This document shows, piece by piece, positions 1-18,973 of a stretch of 64,000 bases of DNA. The DNA is taken from NCBI RefSeq assembly GCF_052324685.1, contig NC_135225.1, forward strand, positions 3,258,929 to 3,322,928, read 5' to 3'. The position numbers and the translations under genes are program-made. Numbering within the stretch: the first letter of the stretch is position 1; every line of letters starts with the position of its first letter. This DNA comes from Brachyhypopomus gauderio (lineage: Eukaryota; Chordata; Actinopteri; Gymnotiformes; Hypopomidae). The notes under the pieces were generated by a model, which searched no databases, was not told where the DNA came from, and saw nothing but the letters and a program-made list of their open reading frames with translations.

Positions 1-1041
1 TTAACACGGCGCTCCTAAAAACCCGACGGATGGCGATGTTTTGTGGCAGGCGAAGCTCAAGTGTGCTGAGCTGCTGTTGCCTGGAGACGTCTCGATCCAG
101 AGGTGTTGTGCTGTGTGTCTTAGCTGCTCATTTGGTGTCCTGGTTTCCCCTGTTTGTGTTCATTCGGTTGAAACGTGCCGTTTATTCACTCTGCGTTCTC
201 TTCTGCACAGCAGGTGTGAGAACCTTCGCTGCTCTGTTTATCGAGTGACGTTTCAGCTGCGGCGTTGTGAATCGGCGTGAGCTCCCCACTCCACTCGTCA
301 GTGTGAACAGGGGCGACTGGACTCGAGACGATAATAAGTGTTGAGAGTGATGGGGGTCTTCTCAACTCTGCAGACTCATCTGAAGTGGGTGGAGAAATGA
401 ATGATCTTCAACCATCTGAATGAACTTCCATCCAGCCGTTAAGCGGCCTGTTCCTCTCCATTAGTCTAAAGTCAATGCAGTGGTTAGCTGACAAACGTCT
501 TCTCGCGGGCTGAAGGACACATAACGGGCCTTGTTATCCCTTTTGTTCTCCTTGTCAGTTAATCTTGTAAAGCGCTGGCCGGAAAAGCCCGCCTGGAAAT
601 AGTCATTATCCAGATCGTTCAGTGAGAAAAGTGGTGCCTCAGCACACCAGAGGAAGCGTTGTGTTGACTACGGATAGCGGCTGTACCAGACACGGATGAT
701 CGTCGGGTCCGATTCTGTGGCCGAGCTCGGCGCCTCATTTGAGTTTTTTGGTCGGGCAGAATCCCAGAGTGAAGAGTGAACACAGTCACTGGCTACCTTC
801 GGGGGGGGGGGGGGGGGGGGCGTTCAGTGCGAAGTCAAGCAGTGTCTCCCAGTGTCTCCCAGTGCTTCAGTGATGCTTGCTGGCCGTTTGAAGCACAGTC
901 TGATGTGAATTGCTTTGAGATTCACTTTGAACAGCAGTGCATGTGCTGTGTCACCTGCTCAGAAGACGCTTCCGTTTACCTTGTTGCTACTTTCTGCTGT
1001 CAAAGCGAACTAGCTAGATGTTAGCTGCAGGTTCTAAATCG

Positions 1042-1124
<83 letters not shown>

Positions 1125-1786
1125 GTTCGTCCTTTTGATCCCCTGCTTCCTCCACACACAGGCGCTTTGCTTTTTTTTCGCCGAGCTCCGTCCTGTCACT
1201 GTCCCCTGTAACGAGCACCTCCAAAAAGTGACGATCTCCAACTCCCTCACCTGCCACAGTGGCTCCGTTAGATTTACGGGTAGGCTGGGTGAGGTGTGAG
1301 CATCCTGTGCTTGATCCTGTTGATGCTGCCGAAAGATGTGAGCGTAGCGTCGTTCCCGAAAGGGGAGGGGGGCAGTAGACCGGGTTCTGGCAGCATTGAC
1401 GTGCATGCTGGATGGACATCGTGCACACCATGGTCCCTCAGTCCTGCGCTCTGGATCCAGCTTTGGGCCTGCGCGCTGGAGATTCAGACTTGGGACATCT
1501 TTAGACAAAAGAATGTCTGCGCCAGTGGCGGTCTAATTTAAGCCAAACCTAGGCTGTATCTGCATCTGTAGGGAAAAGATGGCGCCCTCGTGTGCTGACG
1601 TCCTATCGCACTACGCCTTATCTGGAGTTTGAAATGTGTGATGGATGAGAGCGGCGTTGCTTAAGACTTGCATCACGGCATTTCAAAAACTCGTTTTTTC
1701 TTTGGATACAGATAAGCAGATGTTAGATCAGAAAGCTTCTCCAATGGTTCGACTGATCAGTGCACTTCTGCAGCTCTGCTTTGGAG

Positions 1787-1826
<40 letters not shown>

Positions 1827-1919
1827 ACGCGCACAGTGGAACAGTGCAGGCTGTACTTCCGTGTGATGTTCACCACGCTCTGATGATGATGGGGTGTGTG
1901 TGTGTGTGTGTGTGTTTAG
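1..1919. other. Upstream marchf8 intron sequence
   Basis: I see no coding exon I can support here. The stretch carries a G20 run (801-820), (GT)37 at 1047-1120, (GT)18 at 1789-1824 and (TG)10 at 1895-1914. Short open frames are microsatellite translations. By position it should be marchf8 intron, because the exon at 1920 starts inside a codon. Confidence 0.6.
1047..1120. repeat. (GT)37 microsatellite
   Basis: This is an uninterrupted GT run in the presumed upstream marchf8 intron. It produces spurious open frames of Val/Cys on one strand and Thr/His on the other. Confidence 0.97.
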
Positions 1920-7168
<5,249 letters not shown>

Positions 7169-10100
7169 GAGACCTGGCCACAGACCTTTCCTGGAGGACC
7201 ACACGTTGCTTGACCTCCTCCAGGCCACAGGGGGCGATGCTGAGCGCTGGGCGGAGTGACTGAGACGGAAGTCCTTCTGTTCTTTCGGTGTTCTTTTTGC
7301 TCTTTGTTTGTTCTGTTCTGTTCCTGTAAGCTGTTGGCTAACCAATATAAATCCGTGTGCATCAGATCCAACTACTGCCATTGTAGTACTGCTGTTGTGG
7401 GGGGGGGGGGGGGGGTGAGAGGCGCTTCTTGAGCTGTGTGTGCACCACCCTGGCTGTGTTTGGGTGTGTGCATGCGTCTCTTCTGATGGGGAATCCTGAA
7501 GGGGAATCCTGAACAATGCATTCAAAGCACTTTTTAGTTTCCTGTTCTGATGCTCTTGTGTTTTTACTATCCACACATTTGTTGTGTGGTGATGTATGAA
7601 AAGCTTGAACGTTCGAGAGCTTATCTCACATTTTATAAGCATTTGTATTCCCCACTCAACCTTTAGATGGGAAAAGTGGTTAGGACCTTTTGAGGGAAAT
7701 GGATGTCTTTTAGAGATTTGATCATGCCATCTTTCAGGACAAAAAGAAAGATATCTGTCCTGAATGAGTTAATTAGCCTTTATGTTTTTTTCATTTATTC
7801 AATGTGTAATTTATTCTGTGGGTGATACTGAATCAAAGCAAATCAAATTTATCTTCATCTGATCAAGGGCTAGATTCATAAGTCTTAGCACTAGCACATA
7901 CACTGACATGTTCTAACTTGTGGCCGGTCAAGTCAAGGACCGCGCTGACCAGTCACAAGCTACGCTACTGTTTTTGTACATGCTAAAACCTTTGCACAGG
8001 CTAAAGACTTTAGTAAATCGACCCCTAAATACACCACTTTTCCCAAGGCTCTAGAATGTGGACTCCTTTTAAAAAGCATTCTTTATTGGAGACAGGACTT
8101 TTTTTTCAGATAAGTGATTTTCTTGTAGCATCCCATAACCATTCTGAATGAATCATGTTTTCTATGCTTGAATGAGACTTTAATATTCACTTTTTATTTT
8201 GACCACTTTAGCTAAGAGTGAAATGTGAGCTTGGGAAATGTTGTTATTTTTGTAATCCTAACCAAACAATGTTCATTTAAAAACTTCAGTTAGATTGTTC
8301 AGATTAACATTTTGTATTCGGATTCATCTGACCCATGTTGTTGTACTATATGCTTTTGCCTGTGGCATAATTGCTTAGCATAACAAATTTTATTTTTCAA
8401 TTTTCAATTGTATCCTCTTTATTTCTTTTGTTATACCATTTCCTCATGCACTGTTAGTACATAATTTTATTTCTAAAAATCAGCATCCAGAGACAGTATT
8501 GAGAAAATTACCAGCCAAGAAAAAAAAATCATGACTTTGCTGTCAGAACTCGAAATGATGTTAATCAAATGTGCAAATCGGCATGTTTTAACTTGTGTGT
8601 GTGATCAGAATGGGTGTCCCGCTCGCTGGGGTGTTCGGTTCTGTTCTTGAGACATGTGCTCTATTGTGATTGGTCCATTATGCCACAGTCATGGGGATGA
8701 CGTTACTGCAAGAGTAACAACTTTTGCCTTGATCGTTTCCACATTCAGCAAGTGGTTTAGACAGAATACAACTCTGTTATCTCCCACACAATATCTCCTG
8801 GGGGGGGGGGGGGGGGGGGGGGGGCACTGTTGGTGGGGTACCTGGAAATCAGGGTTTGAAAGTATATGCCTGCCATCTAGTGACACTAGTCAGATTCTAC
8901 ATGTTTTTTTTTTTCCAGTTTAACGTTCCATGTGCAATTTGACCAAAAGGAAAAGTGCAATTACAGTTCACTGGTAGGGAATGGCCTGCAGTTCTCACCA
9001 CGTCCACCTTTCACAAGGGTGCACAAGCACATGATCATTTATCATTTAATGCAAATAACACTACATGTTCACAGGTTGATGGTGCACACGTAGCATCTTC
9101 CGTCTCTTGTTGGGTGGACTTGACCATCAGCTGTGTTGAGCTTGGCTAACATACGAATGCGGGAATATCCTTCACCTGCTTGCGCACGTCACTCAGTTTA
9201 GTTTTACGCAGGTGTGACCTGGTGTCCTTTTTGTGTTGATAGATTTTATTTCACAGGTTTGAGACTAGTGTTCAGAGGGACTTTTACTTTAGAGGTTGAC
9301 CTTTAGAGATCAGTAGGAGCGGGCTCCTGTACCTCTACTGTGACCTTTGGCCTCTGACCGTAAACAAACTTCAAACTGTGATACTTCATTAAGTTTTTTG
9401 GACAAGGTATGATTTGGAAAACTGTTGTAAACCTTCTGTGCGCTTGGCCTTGTGGGGAATAGCTGTTGGTGCATTGCGTTGTGTTTGTCTGGTTCTGATC
9501 TGTTTTTAAAGTACTGCACCTGTTTGCCTCTTGACTCTTGGCAGTACAGCGCTTCAGGTTGCTTGTAGTTGAGTTCTGACCAACGTTCGACTGATCCATC
9601 TTTATTAACACGCGCCCAGATGACTCGGTTGTGCTAAGGCAGTGTATGTCGTAAAACTGCAGTGCATTACTACTGAATCGACTTGAACATTGTCGATGGG
9701 ACTGTTTTTATGCCCCCTCCATCTTATTCCATTTTACTCTGTGAATTTTCTTTGAATAGTAAATGTAATTTTTGTAAAAAGACGTTTTTAACGAAATAAT
9801 GGTGTTTTGTTTGATTTTTTTTTTCCCTTAATTGAGCAAAATATTAGACTGAAAACAACCAAATAAAATGAAGTAAACCTATACAGACTTGCAAATATGA
9901 CTTTTGTTGTTCCTGCCACATGCTGTGAACCTGTTATATCAGCAGTTGTTGTTTGACACCAATACTACCATTGTTTTCTTAGAATATCATTATATTTCCT
10001 TATGGCAACTAGGCCTATGTCACCAAGGTCTTTCATAAACACTGCGTCAACAGTGGCACTGAATCAGCAGTTTATGTTGTTGTGGCTTTCTTAGTAGTTA

Positions 10101-10310
10101 AATATGGTTTTATGAAACTGAAAAAAGCAACAAACTGTAATTTACATGTATAGTTTTGTATTTTATGTATCTTTATAATTTTTTTCTCAGTATTATCACA
10201 CTTTTAGGAGGTTGACTTTAAGTTTCTCAGTTGAGATGTAAGTGACTATGTTGTGTCGTGTTTTAAAACGGAAGACGAGCTGGAGCAATAAAATAAAACT
10301 TTGAAGAAAA
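7169..10310 (+). other. marchf8: marchf8 3' untranslated region (approximate end)
   Basis: About 3 kb follows the TGA stop with no supported coding region. Candidate polyadenylation signals (AATAAA) lie at 9862-9867 and in a doublet at 10287-10297. The extent is inferred from these and from the long 3'UTRs known for this gene. The interval holds poly-G runs (7399-7415 and 8800-8824), a foldback element (7867-8035) and a CTCF-like motif (8870-8883). Confidence 0.5.
7867..8035. mobile_element. Foldback MITE-like element in marchf8 3'UTR
   Basis: The two ends are imperfect inverted copies over most of the 169 bp. The left arm reads gggctagattcataagtc and the reverse complement of the right arm reads ggggtcgatttactaaagtc. 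The inner segments pair again (cttgtggccggtca with tgaccagtcacaag). This is the layout of a non-autonomous foldback DNA element. I could not identify a convincing target-site duplication, so the family is unknown. Confidence 0.55.
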
Positions 10311-13300
10311 TGTCTCTCGTCTACTGGAATTCCTCCAAAAATACCTGTTAATCCTTTTAATACAGCACAGTGAGATATATATGACTCGCTCACCACAACT
10401 GAAAAGGCATCACAACCACAAGAACCCACCCCTACTACTAATGATGAACACATCTGCTTATTTCACCTTTGTCTCCTCCACTGGTCAAAAGCATTTGCAG
10501 CAGTTATTTTAATGCTGGTTATTTCAGTGGCTGTATTAACTCAGTTCCACGTAACGCATTAAGAGTGGCTACAGACTGCAGAACCAGTCCTTATTTCTCT
10601 CTTCGTGAGCGTGTCTCGTGAGTGTGTCTCGTGAGTGTGTCTCAATGGTTTTCTCATCTGTAGGAGATTAATGGGAGATCCTTAAAAAGGGATTTGGTCT
10701 CTGGATCACCCTGAAGGATTTTGAAGTGTTTAATGTTCACCACTGTGCTATTTGTGGGACGGTGATTGAGCACCAAAGGAATTCTTGTCTTAACGGTAGA
10801 TTGTTTAGGTCAGTGCATCTATTCTCTGAACAGGGAAATGCAGAGACATAATTAGGTTTTTTTGTCAGGAAATCTACATTTATTAAGATATCTAAACATT
10901 TCCATATTACTCTGGGGGTTTCATTCTGGCTGTAAATGTGCCAAAATCTTAAAAACTATGAGTGATGGAGTTTTTGCAGACCAAAACACTGCACACCCTG
11001 GAAAAAAGTTAAACATGGCATCACATTAGACATTCTGTATGTTTAGTACTGAGCTAACGTATCACTGTAAAACAGCCTCGGTGCACAGCAGGGGGCATGC
11101 ACTGCCTCTGAAACATGATTCACACCTAATTCACTACCGGTTTGTGAATTTGAGATTGCTAGTAGTAACGAGGTCCTCAACAAACATGGGCAAAATATTG
11201 TAATGTTAAGACTGTAAGAACAAGCACTCAGGGCCATAACCACTTTTTTATTAGAAAGATTATTGTGGTATAAGGCTTCTGGGGACCTTGATCCAGGATA
11301 ATGATGGTAATCAGATGAACAGCCCCAGCTGTGGACATTAATTACCTTGTTTATTTAACTTGCTGTTGCCACATTGTAGTATACACAGTATGCCAGTCCA
11401 GATCACCATTCATCCATCAGGAATACATGTGAAGCTGTTTGTTTTAATGCCTCATTACAACCTGTTCACAACACCACTAAGTTGGCAAACCTGGAGCTTT
11501 GCCCAGAATATTTAAAACGCCTAAATGGGACGAGGCGATGAGAGTCACTTCAGACGTTTCAGCTCGGTGCTTTTGTGGTGTGTAGAAGCACTTGGCTCTG
11601 ACATTTTCACAGTGCTAATTATTCTACTGTAAGGAAAGACTGGATGAGAGGCCCAGTGCTCAGACTCAGTGGCTCAAAGAAACGACTATGCTGGTCCTCA
11701 AGGTTTCATTGTTTATGAAGATTCTCAATGCAGCACAAATTCCCAAATGGTTCCCAAAGGTTTTCTTATGGTAAACGCAAATCTTACCAATAGTATCTTT
11801 CAAATCCAGTCAAACTCCATCAAAACAGTCTGAGCTCGTAATGCTGTCAGTACTATAGTAGGAGGCAATGATCCTGCAGGTCCTTTGGTAGGTCGATTTG
11901 AATGGCACACTAATGCTACCAGGGCTTTACATTTGTTTCCCAGTCATACTGATGAATGATATACTGATATATGCATGTTGCTCTTGAACATCTGCCAAAT
12001 GCTGAAAAATGAAACTATTATATTCTCTGGCACAAGTACCCTAGTTGTACTGTGTGCGGTTTATGAAGTATACAGTACAATTTATTAAGTTCATGATGTC
12101 CAGGGTCTCAGGACAAGAATATCAGGAAAAAGGATTTGACACAATACAGCATTTCATACAAGTGTTCCATCAATCTAAACATGATGAACAGCTCAGGCTA
12201 ATAATATCCCAGCACTGACTAAACATTTGTAAGCTGTCATCCTAATGTAATGCTGACATCTGAGTGAATGTGTATGCTGTTGAAGGCCACATGGTACATC
12301 GGTCAAAAGAAGACTTATAATCACTGTCATCTACTGACCTCCAGTGGCAAAGTGCAGGGCAGAGAACTAACAAACAAAACAAGCAACAAACAACCAAACA
12401 ACAAAACAAACAACAAATCAAATGATAATGAAAATGCTATCTATGAAAGTGCCTGTTAATAATGACATGCTGACAAGAATAAATGAAACACTTCTGTAAA
12501 CCTGGTCAGTCAGAAAAAACACATTGTTTAACTTTGATGCCAGGACTTTTTTGTGTGTGACTTGTGTATTTGTCTGTACTTTGTGTAATTTGTGTGTTAA
12601 TGGGCCGCCCAATGGAGGATGGGTTCCCTTTTGAGTCTTGGTTCTCCCGAGGTTTCTTCCTATTTCCCACCATCAGGGAGTTTTTCCTCGCCACTGTCGC
12701 CTTTGGCTTGCTCATTGGGGTTCTGGTCCCATAGTATTGTTAACCTTTTAAATCCTGTAAAGCGCTTTGTGACAACATGTGTTGTGAAAAGTGCTATACA
12801 AATAAACTTTGATTTGATTTGATTTGATTTGACTTAGGTCCGTGTTCCTTTTATGTTTAAAGCAGTTGCTTTAACCATAACTTTGTTTTATCCATTTTAT
12901 CCATACTTTTTGTGACTAATTTGCATTAATTGTGAATAATTAGGCCTATTTATATGTTATATGTTATCTTTTTTAACATATTTAAAAAATTATAATTTTT
13001 TTTTGGGGGGGGGGGGGGGTGTCAGTAATGTTTACAGAAGTTTTGCACATGCTTTCTCATAACGCACCTTGAGACTTTTAAATTGAAATCTACGACCGGT
13101 TTTACAAAATATAAACTTCAGTTGCGGCTCTAATGCCTTATTTGTCGGATAATTAATAAAACTTATTACAGTTGTACAACCAAAAATAATAACAATGACT
13201 GCAAATACCTGAGACTAAATTACAGTAATACAAATTGGCAGTATACAAAACAAAATATAATAACTATAAAACTATATAAAAAAATATTTTTTTTTTTTTA
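10311..13300. other. marchf8-vdac2 intergenic spacer
   Basis: About 3 kb with no coding gene I can support. It holds a short 15-bp GTGTCTCGTGAGT-type triplicate (about 10606-10645), a CTCF-like motif at 11085-11098, a CAAA-rich tract (about 12367-12425), a retrotransposon 3' end (about 12600-12837) and a T/G homopolymer junction (12997-13019). Confidence 0.65.
12600..12837 (+). mobile_element. 3' end of a non-LTR retrotransposon (LINE or LINE-mobilised SINE)
   Basis: The segment has the familiar fish retroposon 3' body: ggtttcttcctatttccc, gccactgtcgcctttggctt and gtaaagcgctttgtgacaac, then acaaataaa. It ends in a (TTTGA)n-type tail near 12813-12835. Tandem short-repeat tails are typical of CR1/L2/RTE-type and related SINE insertions. 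No reverse-transcriptase coding part remains. I recognise the body from memory of fish genomes and cannot name the family with certainty. Confidence 0.6.
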
Positions 13301-13900
13301 TAAGCAGGCGCGGCTATGGCTGGCTGACAGAAAGGGTCCTACAGTGTTCGGCTATGGGGCGTGAAAGGTTTGGACACCAGCGCGTTACAGTCTCCTTCAC
13401 TTCGCCCTCCAACCGGTGTCGTTCACTGCGGTCGTGCGCTGGCCACAAGTTCATTTAACTTGTATAGGTTAACCGCTAGATAAATCTATCGACAGGTAAG
13501 TCACACAGATTAACTAAACCGTCCTATATGTTTCAAGTGGCGGTTTTTCGGACTTTTTGTGCGGGAATTGCGCTACACTTTGCTCGCACCGCTTACGGCT
13601 GTCGGGAGCTAATCTTGGACGGCTAGGCTAGCTGGGTTAGCGCGTGGCCTCGGTTCGGCCTCGCGCGCCGCTGCTGGAAGCGCGCGCGGATTACATAATA
13701 AAAGTTCCCGTCGGAGGTCGGCGAAACGGTCGGATCTGACCGGGCTAGCGTGTGATTAGCCGTATAGTTCATAACCGCAGTTATAGTTCGTGTCTGTGGC
13801 CGGACGACGCGAGCAGAACCCGTCGGTTTAGCCTGTTCAATGACAGACGTGCTAACTGCAGCTGGTGATCACGGCTAAATGGACCAGTGAGCCCAGTAAC
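13300..13900 (+). promoter_or_regulatory. vdac2: CpG-rich vdac2 promoter and first exon region
   Basis: CpG density rises sharply here compared with the AT-rich flanks (for example gcgcgtggcctcggttcgg and gaagcgcgcgcggattac). A strong donor, GACAG followed by GTAAGT, lies at 13495/13496 and probably ends the non-coding first exon. No TATA box was seen, which suits a housekeeping gene. The exact start site cannot be placed. Confidence 0.65.
13380..13495 (+). other. vdac2: Probable non-coding exon 1 of vdac2 (5' limit uncertain)
   Basis: The sequence before the donor GACAG/GTAAGT lies in the CpG-rich block and has no ATG leading into the vdac2 frame. The next exon begins at 15055 after TTTTACAG, five bases before the start codon. 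A 5'UTR-only first exon is therefore likely. The left edge is a guess. Confidence 0.5.
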
Positions 13901-15054
13901 CTGGAGGTGAAGCGGCTAGCACGGCTAGGCTAAGACGGCTAAGCTAATCTATAGCACTGTGGTGCATAGGAAGCACATTACACCAGATTACTTGCACAAC
14001 CTTTTAACTCAGATAGATTAAGTAATACTAATGACATGACACTCTCTAACTCCACATCTGGGGTGGGAATAAGTAATTTATGCCATGCTAGTCCTATAAG
14101 AGATTTGGGAGCCTAGGCTGTCTAGCTGGGTCCCTGTGTCCCTGAGACATGTACTTTAAATGTGTTAAAAGTGTCTTGTCTCTACACTCACACCGTTTCT
14201 GTACCTCGGATGTGGTTCAGGGTGTTCTTGAGGGAGATCATGACTGTGTGAACATGTTTCTGGTCCTAGGGGCTGTCTGGTCAAGATGGCCTCCAGTTTT
14301 AACCTTGCCTATATCTTGTCCTTAATGGTTGCTCTGATTGCTTTCATACTTTCAAATCTTAAACACAGTGTAAAAGTCACGGAGCATTGTGCCAGCGAGG
14401 TGTTCACCTCAGAAATATTTTCTTGATTGCTTTGGACAAACGGCTGTTAAGCACAGACACGTTTGATTTATTCTTGAAATGGAAAGTATGAACATGTGTC
14501 TAGGAACTCAAGAAACCTTCTCTTATACGGACACCAGAATGAAGAGACCACACTAGGCGGTAGTGCAGACCCTAAGCTGTGAGGACGCTGGGACACAGAT
14601 GCATTTGGAGTTTGGACAGCTAGAGATTTGAACACATTTTTCTTATTGCAAAATAATTGTGGAAAGCATAGCTGTCAGGGCCCTTATTGTCCTGGATATA
14701 CAGCCTGCTCACTCCCAACGTCTTTATGAATCATAATGACGTTGACATAAAAGTAGTCTCTTCCTCCTCTTGGTTACTCATAAAGGTGTGGTCTCGTGTC
14801 AGGTTGGATAACCCGGCCGCCTGTGTGAGGCACTCAGGGATATACAGATAGCACAGTAAGAAGTAACATGGTGAAATGTTGATTAGGCACCCAGCGTCAC
14901 CAGGCACGCCCTTTTCATGTAGAAAAATGTATTTTACGCAAGTCAGTTACCAGGATGTGTGTCTCAGTGCTTGCATGGTCATGGTAATACTTCCTTGAAC
15001 TTCAGACGGCTGATTTATTTTACTTCATTTTGCTGTTTCTGTGCACTTTTACAG
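13901..15054 (+). other. vdac2: vdac2 first intron (remainder)
   Basis: This is intron sequence between the CpG-rich promoter block and the first coding exon. It ends with a clear pyrimidine tract and acceptor (gtgcacttttacag). I see no exon, RNA gene or repeat of note in it. Confidence 0.6.
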
Positions 15055-15059
15055 TAAGA

Positions 15060-18000
15060 ATGGCAGTTCCCCCAGCATACGCCGATCTTGGAAAATCTGC
15101 CAAGGACATCTTTAACAAGGGATATGGTAATGTGTCTGTCCACAAAAACCACATCCATACCTGTGGGAGTTTCTCATTGTGAAGTGCTCGTGATTGTATG
15201 TTATTGGTTTTGTTTTCTAATAGGCTTCGGTCTAGTGAAGCTTGATGTCAAAACCAAATCAAGTAGTGGAGTGGTGAGTGCTGTCTCTACATACAACTAC
15301 CAAGCAAATAAATAGCTCTTGTGACATTAAAAAAGCATTATCATCACCACGCACTAACCTCTTGTGCATATTACTGGATATTACACATATATAAGACCCA
15401 CTTCAAAAGCGAAACTGTGTTTCCTGTATTTACTCGCGTACATTTGGGCTAATGAGCCTTGCGGGTCACAGTTTCCATTCTTGTTTGCATAAGTGTCACT
15501 TTGTATTAGCAAATCAAGTCTTTCAGCTCGAGTGCAAAGACACTAATATGACGCTTGTTTTATGGTGAAATTATGCGCTGTGTTTATTGCATCGAACAGC
15601 TCGGTGAATGCGGCAGTGCTGTTGAACAGCTGGTGAACACGGGGCTTGCCACGTGTGATATTGTTCTCTCTCGCCCCTTGGCAGGAGTTCAAGACCTCTG
15701 GCTCCTCCAACACCGACACCAGCAAAGTGGTGGGCAGTCTGGAAACGAAATACAAGAGGCCTGAATATGGCTTGACCTTTACAGAGAAGTGGAACACCGA
15801 CAACACCCTGGGCACTGAGATCACCGTGGAAGACCAGGTCTGACCAAACATGCAGAGCAGATGGGTTTCATGTTCAGTTCAGAACCTCTACCGTGGCCCT
15901 GTTACTTACTACCATTATTACACCTGTAGATCGCGAAGGGGCTGAAGCTGACCTTCGATACTACCTTCTCACCAAACACGGGGTGAGTTCTGTCTGAACT
16001 TGTAGTCGTAGTTTCCTGAGGAGGTTAGAAAGCCGAGGGAGGGAGAGGAAGAGGAAACTCGGAGCTACGGTGCCTTAGCAGTGACTGTAACCGGATCCCG
16101 TATTGAGAAAGTCCTACGTTGTCATGTGTTTGTGTAGGAACAGTGTGTTTGTGGGTCGTGGATGCTTGGCTTACTGGTAGTAACAGACAAGTCTGTGAGG
16201 TGTGCTGCAAACCCAGTTGCCACGCTTGTCTGGGCTTTATGAATCATGTCAGAGATGAATGAGTGAGCAGTGTCTGGTATAGCTTGGGCTAAAGCACAGA
16301 GTCTGTTCTCATGTGACCATCACATTGACCTTGTGTTCTGTGAGGTACTGCTGTTTGTCAGGGGCCGTACATTTTATTGCCATGTCATAGGGGCACTTAT
16401 GTGTATGATATAAATATGTATCTGTTGGTGTATTAATAGATGGATGGGCAGGTTTGTGTCTTTCATAAGTCTTGTGTTTTTGCATAAACACTTTTGATCT
16501 CGAGTCCCAACGGTAAGGCCTGGTCCATTGTATGTGAAACAATGTGGAAATATTATGATAAATGCAAAGGCAGCATTTTGGGACTTTTGGAATATTTTAA
16601 AACGGTGATAAGTGAGAACAGCCTATTTAAGTAGCAGACTTTGTGCTGACCACTGCCAAACGCAGCGTCTGATTTATGGTGCAGAGGGGGAGGAGAGCCA
16701 TTACTCCTCCATGGGCAAAATCACATGTTTTTATTCAGATTAGTTCTACCGTCTCCTCCAGTACCTCCTCTTTACACTTGGAATAGCAGGACATGTTTGA
16801 AGGTATTGAGAATATTGACATTCTGTGAATGGTTTCATTTTATAAACTTTTAAGTTTTTCTTAATGGCTCTGTGATGATTGAGGTGAAATTGCCTTTGAA
16901 ATAATTCCAATATTGTGGACCAATCAGGAGTCTTGTTTTTTTGGACAGCAAGAAGAGTGGGAAAGTTAAGACTGCCTACAAGCGGGAGTTTGTCAACGTG
17001 GGCTGTGACGTGGACTTCGACTTCGCTGGCCCGACCATCCACGGCGCCGCTGTGGTCGGTTATGAGGGGTGGCTCGCCGGCTACCAGATGTCTTTCGACA
17101 CGGCCAAGTCCAAGATGATCCAGAACAACTTTGCCATCGGTTACAAGACGGGTGACTTCCAGCTGCACACCAATGTGTAAGTACACGGCTCCTGAGCTTT
17201 AGTGGAGGCAGATGGTGGTTATTCGCCTCCAGGTCCTTCTGGAACTTGCAGTAACTGCCGTGACTCACAGGTCATTTGGAGAATTTGCGGGTACAATTTG
17301 GCTGAGAGCAGAGAAATGCCAGCAGCAACAGTGTTTGTATAATTTGAAGTGAAGGTATTGGTGAGGGGCGAATGATGCTCCAGCCAGTCTTCACTGTTAA
17401 ACAGGCCATGTCGATGCAGCTCAGACAGAGCATCTCATTGTCCTGCCAAAAGGTTTGTGGGACGGTCACTGGATGCAGACTAGTAATGGGACAGATATCC
17501 AGACTGTAGTCATCCTAAACTTAAACGACGACACGTGTCACAAATTCTTTGAGCACCGTTTGTTTGGGAATGAACACTGGAGATGTAGTAATTACAGCGC
17601 CGATCGTTTTTAATTTTCTGCAGACCCCTCGGGGGGAATACTATTGATGTTCAATCATTGCGCTTTTTTTTAAGCGTTTTTCTTTCTGGTTCTGGTTCTG
17701 TGCAGTAATGACGGATCTGAGTTTGGTGGCTCCATCTACCAGAAAGTGAGTGACAACCTGGAGACGGCGGTGAACCTGGCCTGGACGGCCGGGAGCAACA
17801 GCACCCGCTTTGGCATCGCTGCCAAGTACCAGCTGGACAAGGACGCCACCATCAGTGTGAGTGCACGAGTGTGTCGGGTCAGAGGGCGGCCAGCCAGGCG
17901 TGTGAGGCGCAGGTGGCGAGAAGAACCAGTGCTCTGGCTGAAAGGAGACCGCCTGTTGAGCAGATAGCGGGTCTAGAGATCACTCTGAGCCTTCTGCATG

Positions 18001-18973
18001 TTTTGCAAGACAAGCATGATATTCTGACCTTAAGTCAAATATTAAGCCTCTATTAAATATTTGACCGTAAGTTAAATATTAAGCCTCTTTGCAAATTAAC
18101 TAATCTTTTAACCACACCATTAAATTGTCTTGGTGATTTGTTATTATGATGGTATGTATTCAGATTATTGCCTCAAAATGCAGTGCTTTCATTCACTAAA
18201 GTGCTAATAAGTACCACTAAGTTGAAGATCGTTTAGGCAGAGCTCTGTGTTTCAGGTAAGGCAAGAGGGTTTTCAGGTTTTGCCCTGTAATCTGTAAAGC
18301 AAACGGAAGGTTGGTTTCTAATGAGTGAGTCTGCATTGCCATTTGTAAAGTTGAGTAAATTCAGGACACATTGAACTAGTGTTGTACTAGTTCTGAGAGA
18401 CTCTTCGCTACGGAGTTCTCACCATTTGTCTTATCTGGTCTCTGAGCCATAGCAGATTTATCCTTTTCAAAGTTTATTCTAGGTTTTGTGTAGCTGTGAA
18501 GAGATGTAGGTTTTTCTTCCCTGATATTTACACTCGGGGATTAAATACCTGAGGAACACAGAGACTGGTATTTGACTAGTTTCTGGCTGCATTGGTGATC
18601 TGCATAATTTCTGAAAGTGTTAAAATTCTTATTTCTTCTCCTATATGCAGGCCAAAGTGAACAATACTAGTCTTATCGGTGTTGGCTACACACAGACGCT
18701 GAGGAAAGGTATGATTGTTTTTTTCTAGTTGATCCATTTGTCTAAAAACCATTCATATACCCAAAACTATGGCATATCTACTTAACATTTAAAATCATAT
18801 CAAATTTTTAATTGGCACAATTCAGAAGTCTTCAAACTCTTTGCTGGCCCTGTGTAACGGTGCTCTGGTGGTTTGGCACAGGTGTGAAGCTGACCCTGTC
18901 TGCCCTGGTCGATGGAAAGAACATCAATGCTGGAGGTCACAAGCTGGGCTTGGGGCTGGAACTGGAGGCGTGA
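15060..18973 (+). CDS. vdac2: vdac2: mitochondrial outer-membrane voltage-dependent anion channel 2
   Basis: This gene encodes the 19-strand beta-barrel porin that passes ATP, ADP and other metabolites across the outer mitochondrial membrane and binds hexokinase and BAK. Coding exons are 15060-15126, 15224-15273, 15685-15837, 15930-15982, 16949-17176, 17706-17856, 18651-18708 and 18882-18973. All junctions are GT-AG and all phases close, giving 852 nt and 283 residues. The protein starts [20 protein letters not shown] (N-terminal helix) and has Glu73 in FTEKW, the [15 protein letters not shown] motif, [10 protein letters not shown] and the end [14 protein letters not shown] and GVGYTQTLR favour VDAC2 over VDAC1. 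The 11-residue N-terminal extension of mammalian VDAC2 is absent, as in fish. The coding sequence looks intact. Confidence 0.97.

Noticed and set aside
1014..1508. 164-residue minus-strand frame with a His/Thr run
   Set aside because: Poly-(Thr-His) comes from the (GT)37 microsatellite; flanks have no recognisable domain.
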